64,000 nt of DNA from Ziziphus jujuba (Eukaryota > Streptophyta > Magnoliopsida > Rosales > Rhamnaceae): assembly GCF_031755915.1 (NCBI RefSeq), contig NC_083379.1:27714001-27778000 (forward strand). The letters are read 5' to 3'. The notes below the pieces were generated by a model, which saw only the letters and a list, made by a program, of their open reading frames with translations, searched no databases and had not been told where the DNA came from. Positions 53,864 through 64,000 of this stretch are shown here, piece after piece; positions within the stretch are counted from its first letter, which is position 1; the number at the start of each line of letters is the position of its first letter. Position numbers and translations under genes: made by a program.

Positions 53864-55148
53864 TCATGTCTTTTTCATTCCTTATGTATAGTGTTGGCTC
53901 ATTTGGACTCCTCCTAAAGCCTTAGTAGGTTAAGTAACCATCAATCTTGCCATACCAAGCTCTAGGTGCTTGCTTTAACCCGTAAAGTGCCTTGTGTAGA
54001 TGGTAGACTTTGTCCTCATGTCCTTGAACAATGAAGCCCTCGGGTTGCTTGACATAAACCTCCTCTTGAAGCACACCATTCAAGAAAGCCGACTTTACAT
54101 CAAGGTGGTACACCTTCCATGACATTGAGGCCGAGATGGATAGGATGAGCCTTATGGTCTCCATTCTTGCAACCGGTGTAAACGTCTCTCCATAATCTAC
54201 ACCCGCTTGTTGTGCATAGCCTTTTGCCACAAGCCTTGCTTTGTGCTTGCATATTGTTCCATCCGGATTGAACTTGCTACTAAAGATCCACTTTACACCA
54301 ATTGGTTTCTTGTTTTTAGGTTTAGAAACCAAAGACCAAGTTTCATTCTTTTCTATCATATCCATTTTGGTTTGCATGGCCTCCATCCACTCTTTCTTTT
54401 GCATAGCTTCTTGAGCATTGGTAGGATCACTCAAGGCAACATTGCACCTTTCATATATTTTGGACAATGGCCTTTCTCCTCTAACACCATCTCCAATCTC
54501 CAATTCGGCTCCAATGGTCTCAAATGCATCCTCCTCATCATCTTCATTTTCTTCATTGTCATTGTCATTGGTTTCTTCTTCTTCATCATACAACTGAGCA
54601 TTATCTTCATGGACAAGAAGCTCCTCCTTTGTCCAATCCCAAAAAGTATCTTCATCAATCCTCACATCCCTTGTTACCACAAGTTTCTTGGTTTCCAAGT
54701 TGAAAACCCTAAAACCTTTAGTAACCTCACTAAAGCCGGCCAAGATGCCCACGTTTGCCCTTTTGTCAAGCTTGTCTTTTATGTGTGGATGAACATGGAG
54801 AAAACCAACACTTCCAAAGATTTTTATGTTGTCCAAAGATGGTTTTTCTCCATACCATATCTCATAGGGTGTCTTGTACTCATTGGCTCTGGTGTATGCT
54901 CGGTTTTGGATGTAGCTAGCCGTGTATATGGCTTCGGCCCAAAAATTCTTTGGCATGTTCTTCTTATGTATCATGCACCTTGCCATCTCCATCAAGGTCC
55001 TATTTTTGCTCACACAAACATCATTTTGTTGTGGTGTGAATGGTGTTGTGAATTGATGCGCCATTCCATTTTCTTTGCAAAAATCCTCCATAGCCAAGCT
55101 TGTATATTTGGGTTTCCACCATCTTCTTGAATTCCATGAACTTCTCAA
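53864..55148 (-). pseudogene. COP-N: integrase C-terminal part and RT N-terminal part
   Basis: A 408-codon frame (55148-53922). Integrase: HQFTTPFTPQQNDVCVSKNR, where the conserved GVxERKN is DVCVSKN, losing the catalytic Glu. Then KNFWAEAIYTASYIQNRAYT, an acidic linker, and the RT start WKVYHLDVKSAFLNGVLQEE, KALYGLKQAPRAWYGKIDGY. A stop at TY (about 53922) is followed by GFRRSPNEPTLYIRN and ISLYVDDLLVTG in the same region. Unlike COP-X, the AQQAGVDYGETF join is intact here. Confidence 0.9.
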
Positions 55149-56195
55149 GCATTTGTGACTTGGTTGTTAGAAAATATACCCAACACATCCTTGATTAGTC
55201 ATCAATGAAGGTTAGGAAGTACTTACATCCTCCAGTTGATGACAAACTCATCGGTCCACACACATCTGAATGGACTAGCTTAAGCTTCTCCTTAGCTCTC
55301 CATGAACTGGCTTTAGGGAATGGAAGCCCTGTGGATTTCCTTAGTTGGCATACATCACATAGGCTTTTCATCTCCTCAATCTTTGGCATGTCCTTCACAA
55401 TGGCATTGGTGTTTTTCATGGCACCATAGCTAGAATGCCTAAGCCTTTTATGCCAAAGTTGAGAAATGGACTCCACTTTGGTTTTTAAGGCTTGTTCATT
55501 CTTAACTAGGTCCAATCTATAGCTTTTGTCCTTCAATGGTACCTTAAACAGCTCATTACCACAAGCATCATATATGGCACATCCATCTTTTGGAAAATTT
55601 AAAGCAAAGCCTCTTTCTACCAATTGTGCTACACTAAGCAAGTTTTCACACAAACTAGGAACATATAGCACATCTTTTATAATTTTGGTACCTTCCTTGG
55701 TGTTCAAGCACACATCTCCTTTGCCTTCTACTTTCATGAACTGGCCATCACCAATCTTCACTTTGGTTTTGTAGTTTCGGTCATGCTCCATAAAGCCATC
55801 CTTTTGGAAACTCATGTGGTGTGAGCAACCACTATCCACAAGCCAACCGAGACCACTACTTGTGGCCACAAATAGGTTCTCGGCTTCTTCATTAACAACA
55901 TTGGCTTGTTGTCTCCTTTGCTTGCATACTTTGGCAATGTGGCCTTTTCCTCCACATCTTTCACAAGATGCATCTGGCCTCCAAAAACACTTGGATGGTG
56001 GATGTCAAGTTTCTTGCAATGAGGACAAGGTGGATGCCCTCCTCGGTTTTGATGGCTTTGTTGTTGTTGTTGTTGATTCCATCCACTTTTGTTGTTGTTT
56101 GTGTTGTTGTTGGTTGTAAAACCAGTTTGGTTGGTATTGTTGCTCTTCCTTCCTTTATTCTTCTTTTTTGTTGCCATGGCCACCATAGAATGCAC
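55149..56195 (-). pseudogene. COP-N: nucleocapsid, protease and integrase N-terminus
   Basis: From 56195: an N/Q-rich stretch (NNNTNNNKSGWNQQQQQQS), the first knuckle CPHCKKLDIHH, then a frameshift (about 56005) and the second knuckle CERCGGKGHIAKVC. Frame 55869-55195 holds the protease GWLVDSGCSHHMSF (DSG intact), then NLLSVAQL and the integrase zinc region HKRLRHSSYG...CDVCQLRKS. It ends with the start of the core, VHSDVCGPMSLSS and YFLTFIDD, then a stop. A further shift lies between 55195 and 55148. Confidence 0.9.
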
Positions 56196-56829
56196 TCTCT
56201 ATGGTCTCCTCCTTTCTAATGGCTCTCCTTTGTTCGGTTGCTTGAAGAGCATTGATGAGCTCACTCAAGGTTATTTCATTAAGATTTCTAGATTCTTCAA
56301 GGGAGAAAATCTTAGCTTCAAACCTTTAGGGTAAGCTTACCAATACTTTCTCTACTACCCTTTGATCGGTCAATTGCTCACCAAGGACCCAAATTTGATT
56401 TACCACTTTGAGAATCCTTTCCGTGAAATCCTTGACAAGCTCATTCTCCTTCATCTTCAAGGTCTCAAACTCTCTTCTTAGGTTTAAAACTTGCATTTGC
56501 CGAGTTCTAGTATTTCCATGGAACTCATCTTGAAGCTTTATCCAAACCTCTCTAGCACTTGTGCATGACATTATCCTTGTAAAAATGGAATCACTCATGG
56601 AGGAGTGCAAGGAAGTGAGGGCCTTGAACCCCTTGGCAACTTCGGCCTCATGTGCATTTCTTTGTGCTTGGGTTGCATTAGCTCTCAACTCTTCCACTAC
56701 ATAACCTTCTTCTGTGACTTCCCATAAACCAAAGGCTTGAAGGTAGGCTTTCATTTTTATACTCCAAATGGAATAGTTTTGGCCTTCAAACTTAGGTGGT
56801 GTTGGGGTTGCAAAGGATTGTAAGGCCAT
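56196..56829 (-). pseudogene. COP-N: gag, N-terminal part
   Basis: By comparison with COP-X the start is Met at 56829 (MALQSFATPTPPKFEGQNYS); the open frame extends upstream to 56910. UBN2-type gag: WSIKMKAYLQAFGLWEV, DSIFTRIMSCTSAREVW, RTRQMQVLNLRREFETLKM. After KVLVSLP a TAA replaces the Glu codon of LPERFEAK (56326). The gag frame continues past the stop with SLEESRNLNE and LINALQATEQRRA. Confidence 0.9.
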
Positions 56830-57022
56830 TTGAAAAAATGGTTTTTGAAAAGTTTTGAAAAATGGACACACGAACAAGCTCTCGGGTGGTGGTGTTTTGG
56901 TGAGTTTCAACTAGTCTTTTTGGGAGGTTTTGGTTTCGGTTGGAAGGCTTTAGGTGGGGGATCCTCTCACAAATAAAATGGTCTAGGTTGAAAGCTCACA
57001 AGATCCTAAGAAATTACATTAT

Positions 57023-57034
57023 GCTCTAATACCA
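57023..57034 (-). other. COP-N primer binding site (tRNA-iMet, one change)
   Basis: The minus strand reads TGGTATTAGAGC. It lies 13 nt from the LTR edge set by comparison with the left LTR, or directly at the edge if the LTR really begins TGATGG at 57035. Confidence 0.8.
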
Positions 57035-57047
57035 TGATGGAATTTGG

Positions 57048-58032
57048 TGTAGGTTTATGTTGTTGTACCCTAAAGCACAATCATTCAAGGTGTTAGTCAA
57101 GAATGATTGTTGTTGGTTCTTGGTTCTTGATTTTGTTTTTTTGGGTTTGTTAAGGTTTTGTTTCTGGTTTTAATGGAGGTTTAGGGCTCTTGAGAAGGCT
57201 GTTAGCTTTTGGGAAGAAGAAGAAACCAAAATGTAGTAGTTGAGAGGGAGAGAGCCAAAAATGTTGTTTTTCAAAACCTGTTTTTTTGAATATATTCTTT
57301 CTCAACGTTTTTCATACAATTTTCATACTTCTAAATATATCAAAAACACAATAAGGCATGCTGCCATATTGAGAAATAAATACAAAATCATTAAAAGTAA
57401 CCAACCAAGACAAACTACCTCAACTAACTCTAATCAATGTGCTGAGCATGCAAGAAACCTTTTTTAATGGGCAGTTCAGCTTTTCTAAGGCATTTGAATT
57501 TGAAAACCAGTGCCATTTGACTTGAAAATTGGAGGGAAGCCTTTTTGAATATCAAACTATGTTCTAGCCATAAACCAGATAAAATAAAGTCCATTTACCC
57601 ATTCAAAAGTAATCAAACCAGAGGCAGTTTTGCCCAGTTTTCTGGGCAACAAAACTACACAAGGGTCAGATTGTTTTGGTCTTAACTCAGCCTTACTAGC
57701 TCCAAATCGGGCCATTCTTTTTGCTGCTGCTTCCTCTGCATATCTAGTTTATCATATCCAAAATTCAGGTCCAAATCCCAAACCTACTTCAAACGGAATC
57801 CAAGGAAGTGGACTTATGTTGCTGGAAATACAATTCCAGCAACTAGACAAAAAAGGCCTTAAGCTAGATAATGAGCTTAGGGCATTACAAAAAGGATATT
57901 ATTCTTAAACATTACAAGATAAAATAAATTGCATAAAAATAAATAATGTTTGGTCTTTGATGTTACAAAACAAAGAGTGTAAGTGTAATCGAACTACCTT
58001 GCACATTGTGGCAAGATCACCACATTTCAACA
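57048..58032 (-). repeat. COP-N 5' LTR (985 bp)
   Basis: The + strand starts TGTAGGTTTATG (or at 57035) and ends TTTCAACA at 58032, abutting ATACGTCC of the second RT copy. Confidence 0.88.
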
Positions 58033-58436
58033 ATACGTCCATTTATTGGTAAATTTGTGGTTGTTTATTTTGATGATATTTTGGTGTACAGCCGAAACTT
58101 GGATGAGCATGTGGATCAACTTAGGCAAGTTTTGCAAGTTCTTAGGAAGGAAAGATTGTTTGCTAACATGAACAAGTGTGATTTTTGCAAAGATGAGCTT
58201 ATTTTTCTAGGATTTGTAGTAAGTGCTGCAGGAATCAAAGTGGATCAAGCTAAAGTGCAAGTAATCAAAGAGCGGCCGATTCCTACAACAATCACCCAAG
58301 TGAGGAGTTTCCATGACTTGGAAAGTTTTTACCGAAGATTTATCAAGGATTTTAGCACCATAGCCCCAGCTTTGAATGAAGTTGTCAAGAAGAATGTTGG
58401 CTTTAAATGGGGGGAAGTACAAGAAAAATCTTTTAA
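58033..58436 (+). repeat. 404-bp RT segment, right copy
   Basis: [19 protein letters not shown] to VQEKSFN, repeating 51851-52254. The host gene continues from here. Confidence 0.95.
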
Positions 58437-58866
58437 TTTGTTGAAAGAAAAATTGTGTAATGCACCTTTAATAGTTTGGCCAATTTTTCTAAGACTTTTG
58501 AAATTGAATGTGATGCTTCGGGTGTAGGTATTGGAGCTGTCTTAATGCAAGAAGGAAGATCCATAGCCTACTTTAGTGAAAAATTAAATGGAGCTGCACT
58601 AAACTACCCGACATATGACAAGGAGATGTATGCTTTGGTGAGGGCTTTGGAGATGTGGCATCATTATCTCATGCCAACGGAGTTTGTGAAGCATATTAAG
58701 GGTCAAGGAAAGCTCAACCAAAGGCATGCTAAGTGGATTGAATTTATTGAAACCTTTCCATATGTGATCCGCTACAAAAAAGGTAAGGAAAATGTGGTTG
58801 CCGTTGCATTATCGCGAAGGTATGTACTCTTTTCTACCTTAGATGCTAGATTGCTTGGATTTGAAT
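58437..58866 (+). pseudogene. GYP-H: RNase H
   Basis: Continues RT with [13 protein letters not shown], then a frameshift at about 58480 into [20 protein letters not shown] (first catalytic Asp), [39 protein letters not shown] (Glu). About a dozen residues that usually follow EFV (the HxDHxxLK segment with another catalytic Asp) are missing. The end reads [16 protein letters not shown], where ADALSRR is AVALSRR, so the last Asp is Val. RNase H is therefore inactive. Confidence 0.9.
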
Positions 58867-60099
58867 AATTGAAAGAAATTTGTGAGCATGATAGTGAATT
58901 TGGAGAATTTTTAGAACCAGTTTAAAACATGGATTTAATAAATTTCATATATTTGATGGGTATTTGTTTAAGGAACACAAACTTTGTGTGCCTAATTGTA
59001 GCATTAGGGAATTATTAGTTCGGGGAAGGACATGGGGGTGGTTTAATGGGTCATTTTGGTGTTTTTAAAACTTTATCCTTGCTGCAAGAACATTTTTATT
59101 GGCCTAACATAAGGAGAGATGTTGAGAGAATTTGTGAAAGATGTTTGAAGTGCCGAAAAACAAAATCAACATTGAAGCCGCATGGATTGTAAAGCCTCTG
59201 CCGATTCCTACCTATCCTTGAGTAGATTTATTTATGGATTTTATTCTTGGTTTGCCTAGGTCAAGGACAGGTAAAGATTCAATATTTGTTGTAGTAGATA
59301 GGTTTTCTAAGATGGTACGTTTTATTGCATGTAATGAAACTGATGATGCATCCAATGTTGCTAATTTATTTTTCAAGGAAATTGTGAGATTGCATGGAAT
59401 GCCAATAACTATTGTTTCGGATAGGGATGCTAAGTTCTTAAGTTATATTTGGAAAAATTTGTGGGCTAAGTTAGGTACGAAGCTTTTATTTTCAACTACT
59501 TGTCACCCACAAACTGATGGACAAACAGAAGTAGTGAATAGAACTTTGTCTGCATTGTTGAGAGCATTAATTAGTCAAAGTTTGAGAACTTGGGAGGATT
59601 GTGTTGAATTTTCTTATAATAGGCCTTTGCATTTAGCAATTAAATTTAGTCCTTTTAAAATTGTTTATGGTTTTAATCCTTTGACTCCATTAGATCTAAC
59701 ACCTTTACCTTTAAGTGAACGTGCTAATCTAGATGGGAACCAAAAAGCTGATTTTGTTAAGCAGATTCATGAAAAAAAAACTAAGGCAAATATTGAGAGG
59801 AAGACCAAGCAATATGCAAGGAATCCTAACCAAGGCTGAAAACAGGTTGTTTTTGAACTTGGGGATTGGGTTTGGTTACACTTGAGGAAGGAGAGGTTTC
59901 CCAAATAGCGGAAATCAAAATTGATGCCGAGAGGCAATGGACCTTTTCAAGTTTTGGAGCGGATAAATGACAATGCTTACAAACTTGTTTTACCAGGTGA
60001 GTATAATGTTAGTGCTACATTCAATGTTGCTGATTTGTCTCCTTTTGCTGCAGGTGATGACTTTGACTTTAGGGCAAATCCTTTTCAAAAGGAGGGGAA
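58867..60099 (+). pseudogene. GYP-H: integrase and pol C-terminus
   Basis: The HHCC zinc domain is recognisable with shifts (about 59010-59160): [37 protein letters not shown]. The core frame 59234-59839 has [20 protein letters not shown] (first Asp region), [19 protein letters not shown] (second Asp) and [20 protein letters not shown] (Glu): DDE residues present. Stops lie at about 59190, 59220, 59837 and 59906. Then [25 protein letters not shown] GNGPFQVLERINDNAY, and GDDFDFRANPFQKEGND. The frame enters the LTR. No chromodomain signature is visible. Confidence 0.92.
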
Positions 60100-60917
60100 T
60101 GATGTTAATCCGCCCGAGCTCGCACAACCGACAACTCACTGGGTATTGATCTGATACGGACGAAGACTGGACCAATCACTAGGGTTCGAGCAAAAAGGTT
60201 TAAGGACAACCTTGCTACCTTTATCCATAAAGTAGTTGATTCCCAAAAGGACTTGTCCATGCCTGAAGATAAAAGACCTATTTTAAGCATCCAAGTGGTG
60301 GAGGCTGATACATCAGACATTTTACGTCGGACATTTTATATCAGACACCCATACATCAGACATTTTATATCGGACACCCATGCCTCGGACATCTAACCTC
60401 GGACTTTGGACATTAAACATAATTTAGTTCAGACATCGGACAGACATATGTTAGCTCAGACAGACATAAGTTAGCTCGAAATTAGGCAAGGATGTGAAAA
60501 TAAGGGAATTAATTAATCCAAATTAGATTAGGAAAGGATGTGAAATTAGGCAATTTCCTAATTGAATTCTATGTTGGCCAAAATTTCCTAATCCTTTTAG
60601 GGTTTTATTTTGTTCATTCAAAGCCTATTTAAAGGCTTATTTTCAATGAGAAATAAAGCTTGAATTTTATACAGAAAATTATTTTTGAGATTGAATTATC
60701 TTTGTTCTTTTGAACACCTAAAACACCATTAGTGAATGAGTGTTTTAGTTTGACTTATCAATAGGCCTTCCATCACCTATTGTGGCGTCTTCATTATATA
60801 CCAATGTTGCTAATCACAGGTTGGTTAGGGGCCAAGGTGACCATTAGGACTTGAACATAATTAGATCCAGGCTAATATAATACGGGTTTAGGAGCAGGTT
60901 GTCCTAGGTTCGTATCA
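60100..60917 (+). repeat. GYP-H 3' LTR (818 bp)
   Basis: After the purine run AAAAGGAGGGGAA; starts TGATGTTAATCC, ends GTTCGTATCA. Compared with the 5' LTR about 170 bp are missing after TTAGCTCG (60478), including the left arm of the palindrome. In place of them is a short filler, AAATTAGGCAAGGATGTGAA, resembling sequence about 60 bp downstream. Confidence 0.92.
60301..60480. repeat. TCAGACAT-type minisatellite in GYP-H 3' LTR
   Basis: Same array as 47268-47476 with small differences in unit number (for example one AGACATCAGGC unit fewer). Confidence 0.9.
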
Positions 60918-60922
60918 GAAAT

Positions 60923-61072
60923 TATTTGTGAGATTGAATTTCTCTTTGTTCTCTTTTATCACCTAAAACACCATTAGAGAGTGAGTGTTTTCGTTTAAAC
61001 TTATCAATAGGATACTCATCACCTATTATGGCATTTTCATTATATCAAGGTTTCTAATCACAGGTTGCTTAG
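60923..61072 (+). repeat. GYP-J 5' LTR, part 2
   Basis: TATTTGTGAGATTGAATT... to CAGGTTGCTTAG, continuing 47051. It ends at CTTAG (61068-61072), the GYP-K target. Confidence 0.88.
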
Positions 61073-62208
61073 TGATACGAACCTAGGACGACCTGCTCCT
61101 AAACCCGTATTATATTAGCCCGGATCTCAATTAAGTTCAAGTTCTAATGGAATGGACCTCAACCCCTAACCAACCTGTGGTTAGAAACCTTGGTATAATG
61201 TAGATGCCACAATAGGGGATGGAAAACCTATTGATAAGTCAAGCTAAAACAACCAATTCTCTAATGGTGTTTTAGGTGTTCTCAAAGAACAAAGAGATAA
61301 TTAATCTCACAAGTATTTTCTTAATCAAATCAAAGTTGTATTCTTATTGATAACTAAGCCTTTAAATAGGCTACAAAGCCACGAAATAAAACCCTAGAAC
61401 ATAAATAAAACGAGCCACCACATATAAAGAAACCTAGTTGGCTGAAACTATACTTCCTTTCCTAATCTAAGTTTGATTAATTAATTCCTTTATATTAAAT
61501 TAGGAATTAATTAATTTACAATGGAAATAATAAAATAAAAAACTTCCTAAATTTATTTTTCCAGAAAATAAATAAATAAAAGCCAAAAAGTAATGGTAGT
61601 TTCCTAAAACAAAAAGTAAAAACAAATTAGGAAACTAAAAATGCTAGCCTTTTTGATCAAGTTGACTTTGATCAATCTTTGACCTCTTTGAGCTTCAAAT
61701 CAGCTTCTAGATGCTTTGTAGGATGCCAAATAAGCTGACTATGAAGTCCCACACGTTGCCCATGCTTGGAAAAATAAGAAAAGGCTAATACAGTAAAATA
61801 CAGTAAAGCCAGCAAGCAATACAGCAAATTCGGCCAAATTGTTGATGCTGTCCGTACAAGCCCTTTTTGATTGCATTTGAGGCTGATTTAACTTGATTCC
61901 ATGACCTCTTAGGCATATGTATTGAACCCATAAAGCATTGGAACCATTTCATGCTTCCCGAACTCCAAAAATGTACCAAAACAGTCACCCGGGTCCGTAT
62001 CGGCTTCCACCACTTGGATGCTTAGAATAGGCTTTGTATCTTCAAGTATGGACAAGCTCTGTTGAGATTGATTACCCCCTGTATAAATACTCCCAGGTTG
62101 TCCTTAAATCTCATAATTTGAGCTCTTGTGATTGGCCTAGTCTTCATCCGTGTCGAGTCAGCACCCCAGCAGGTTATCGGTTGAGTGGGCTCGGGCGGAA
62201 TCACATCA
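61073..62208 (-). repeat. GYP-K: solo LTR, antisense (1136 bp)
   Basis: The + strand reads TGATACGAACC...GAATCACATCA. Perfect 5-bp duplication CTTAG at 61068-61072 and 62209-62213, no internal sequence. It is the product of recombination between the two LTRs of a former element. Subfamily of GYP-A and GYP-M; the U3 coding frame (62204-62022 minus) is open with [19 protein letters not shown]. Confidence 0.95.
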
Positions 62209-62213
62209 CTTAG

Positions 62214-62296
62214 GGGTTCAGGTCAATCCATTAAAATCTGAACTTAATTGAGATCCAGGCTAATATAATATGGGTTTACGACCTAGGTTCGTACCA
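62214..62296 (+). repeat. GYP-J 5' LTR, part 3
   Basis: GGGTTCAGGTC... to GGTTCGTACCA, the end of the LTR (family TATCA, here TACCA). Confidence 0.85.
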
Positions 62297-62298
62297 TT

Positions 62299-62310
62299 TG
62301 GTATCAGAAC
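62299..62310 (+). other. GYP-J primer binding site (tRNA-iMet, one change)
   Basis: TGGTATCAGAAC, 2 nt after the LTR. Confidence 0.85.
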
Positions 62311-63339
62311 CAAGATTTAGTTAAGGTTTGATCTATCATTGTTTGTTTTATTTTGTTTTATATTAATCTGCAATTTTAGCATTAGGTTAAGGTTGCATCC
62401 ATCTTATATACATTCAGCATCTTTAAAAAAAAAAATCATTCGTAGTCGAAATTAGGTTCTTTGTTTTACTGTATTTTTGTTTCCTAGTTTGTGGGTTGCC
62501 TCTCATCATTGTTCTTGGTAATTTAGTGTATTGTTGCTTTTTATTTTCTGTTTTGATCTTAAATATTTGCATTCATATATTCAAATAAAAAAAATAAAAA
62601 AAAGAAGAAGAGTGTTTGTGGCAACATATATAACTTTACAAAAATTGCAAATTTGTATTTTTGTTGTTGGTGGTCATCGGCTTGGTATTTTTTGGTGTTG
62701 ATCTTTGCTACTGGAGTTGTTTTACATTATGTGGAAAAAAAAAATGCAGTTTGTTGAATTTGAAGTTTGATTTGTCTGCTGGAAATTGTTAGAGCTGCTG
62801 AATTGTTGCATATTTAATCATTATTTGGAGTTGCTGGACCTTTATTTGCCGCTGGAAATTTGTATTTGTGAGTGCTAAAATTATTTGGATCAAAATTAGT
62901 AAAAGGATTTAATACAAAACTTTAATTACAAAGAACAACAACCAATAACTATCCTATATTTTGGTTCGATTTAATTCTTGTTCGTCTTTGAATTTCTTTT
63001 TCTAAATTTTGATTCATAGATTCTTAATCTCTTGCCATCTGGTCCAGTTCTTACTTATTCCAAAATTTGCTGTGCTAAATTGCCTTATTTTTGTTTAGAA
63101 AAGCCAAGAATTAGGTGTTTAAAAATTCACTTGGTATTGTTTGCTTTTCGCGACAGTTTTGTTGATAAGTTTAATTAAAACATACTTGGGATCTAATTTA
63201 TGTTTTATGGGTGTTTTAATTAGAACTTTGAGTTAAATCCTTAAGTAGAAAAGGGCAAGAGTGTATGAGCTTAATAGACGGTAAAAGCCAAAACTAGTGT
63301 GCAAACACAAGTGTCGAGTCCTTATTTGAGTGAAACACA
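62311..63339 (+). other. GYP-J untranslated leader
   Basis: Family leader with A tracts (about 62424-62434, 62585-62605) and the pre-gag block GGGCAAGAGTGTATGAGC at about 63252. It is cut at ACACA (63335-63339) by GYP-L just before the expected gag start. Confidence 0.75.
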
Positions 63340-64000
63340 TGAAGTGAATCCGCCCGTGCCCGCATAACCGACAACCCACTAGGGTGTTGACCCAACACGG
63401 ATGAAGATCGGGCCAACAACTAGGGCTCAGGCTAAGAGTTTTAGGGATAACCTTCCTGCCTTTATCCAGGGAGTAATTCATTCCCAAGAGGGCTTGTCCC
63501 TATCCGAATATCCAAGACCTGTTTTGGGCATACAAGTGGTGGAAGCCGATATGGACCCGGGTAGCAGTTTTGGTGCATTTATGGATTCCAGGCAGCAAGA
63601 AATGGGGTCAAATCTTCTTGGATTCACTTGATATCACTAATAAGTCATGGGAATTGGTCAAATCTGAAGCTAAGCTGGTCATTTAAGTGGTGTGCGCACG
63701 AGAGAGAAATTGCTTGGGTTTTACTGTATTTTCCACTGCTTTACTGTATTTTGCTGAGTTGGCTCCTTCTCTTTCCTCCAAGCAAGGGCAACATGTGGGA
63801 CTTCAAGATCAGCCTATTTGGTATCCTAAAAAGCATATGGAAGCTGATTTGGAGCCCAAATTGGTCAAAGATTGGTCAAAGTTAACTTAGTCAAAAAGAT
63901 AGTATTTTAGTTTCCTAATTTGGTTTCTACTTTTGTTTTAGGAAATTACCTTTACTTTTTTGTTTTTATTTATTTATATGCTGGACAAATAAGTTTAGAA
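63340..64000 (+). repeat. GYP-L: gypsy LTR running off the window
   Basis: Starts TGAAGTGAATCCGCC (family TGATGTGAATCC). The U3 coding segment is the best preserved here: an open frame 63401-63631 with PTTRAQAKSFRDNLPAFIQG, VLGIQVVEADMDPGSSFGAF and a natural stop at GFT. The TATA box and LTR end lie outside the window. Confidence 0.85.

Larger units (their letters stand above)
52258..58032 (-). mobile_element. COP-N: Ty1/copia element in GYP-H RT
   Basis: Minus-strand copia with LTRs 52258-53338 and 57048-58032, CAACA right ends, primer site and polypurine tract. The flanking 5-mers (AATGG on the left, ATACG on the right) do not match. In their place a 404-bp block of host RT flanks it on both sides. 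The polyprotein has at least four lesions, including a deletion of about 135 codons in RT. Confidence 0.9.
47052..60917 (+). mobile_element. GYP-H: most complete Ty3/gypsy copy, with COP-N inside
   Basis: LTRs 47052-48035 and 60100-60917, site duplication GAAAT at 47047-47051 and 60918-60922. In between: primer site, leader, gag, protease, RT, RNase H, integrase, pol tail. It lacks a recognisable chromodomain. Without COP-N and the extra 404 bp it is about 7.7 kb. It is the only copy that shows what a complete family member looks like, but several frameshifts, stops and a mutated protease site make it defective. Confidence 0.93.
46226..63339 (+). mobile_element. GYP-J: gypsy element with 5' LTR split by GYP-H and GYP-K
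   Basis: Its 5' LTR is in three pieces (46226-47051, 60923-61072, 62214-62296). They join perfectly once GYP-H with one GAAAT and GYP-K with one CTTAG are removed. A primer site and leader follow, to 63339, where GYP-L begins. Coding region and 3' LTR, if present, lie beyond the window. Confidence 0.85.

Noticed and set aside
54207..55130. A 307-codon + strand frame opposite COP-N
   Set aside because: Shadow of the integrase-RT frame on the minus strand; hydrophobic translation with no recognisable domain.
1..64000. A previously undescribed cellular system such as a defence or biosynthetic cluster
   Set aside because: Nearly all coding sequence is accounted for by retroelement polyproteins. 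Nothing indicates a host gene cluster, and the element biology seen fits known plant LTR retrotransposon behaviour.

Overview
This window is plant nuclear DNA that is almost entirely LTR retrotransposons nested inside one another. It is AT-rich and rich in A/T tracts, with Ty1/copia and Ty3/gypsy polyproteins primed from initiator-Met tRNA, Athila/Tat-like remnants, and no recognisable host gene. It looks like a repeat-rich intergenic or pericentromeric block of a flowering plant, probably a eudicot; the species cannot be told. Labels are mine: COP = copia, GYP = Ty3/gypsy, ATH = Athila/Tat-like.

Left part (1-41719). An antisense ATH-1 LTR (743-2997) is followed by the 3' end of GYP-G (3356-4645). 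Then comes an old, decayed COP-D on the + strand, visible as three exposed blocks (4651-4876, 16771-17284, 36114-38620). Two gypsy elements interrupt it: GYP-F (4877-16770, site duplication CAAGG/CAAAG) and GYP-E (17285-36113, site duplication AGTGT). GYP-F carries the youngest element, COP-X (6750-12894, minus strand, GAATT duplication, LTRs nearly identical). GYP-E carries the minus-strand GYP-B in its 5' LTR (17890-29060), and GYP-B carries GYP-A (20679-27057, GGCAT duplication). Removing each insertion with one copy of its 5-bp duplication restores the interrupted reading frame or LTR, so the nesting is well supported. A truncated GYP-M (39914-41719) follows.

Middle (41720-45525). AT-rich sequence with no recognised gene.

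Right part (45526-64000). An ATH-2 leader and gag fragment is interrupted by GYP-J. GYP-J's 5' LTR is split by GYP-H (47052-60917, GAAAT duplication) and by a solo LTR, GYP-K (CTTAG duplication). GYP-H is the only gypsy copy here with gag, protease, RT, RNase H and integrase all recognisable, though broken; COP-N (52258-58032, minus strand) sits in its RT. A further LTR, GYP-L, runs off the window.

How the parts relate. The gypsy copies are one family at different stages of loss. GYP-H is near full length; GYP-E, GYP-A and GYP-F share a deletion joining RT to the integrase C-terminus; GYP-B keeps little beyond gag and protease. All copies whose ends can be seen kept LTRs and, where visible, the primer site and leader. 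That fits non-autonomous derivatives mobilised in trans. I found no intact autonomous element, and nothing that I would call a new biological system. The strongest leads are the shared pol rearrangement, the 404-bp RT duplication around COP-N, and an LTR hairpin with a compensatory base change.
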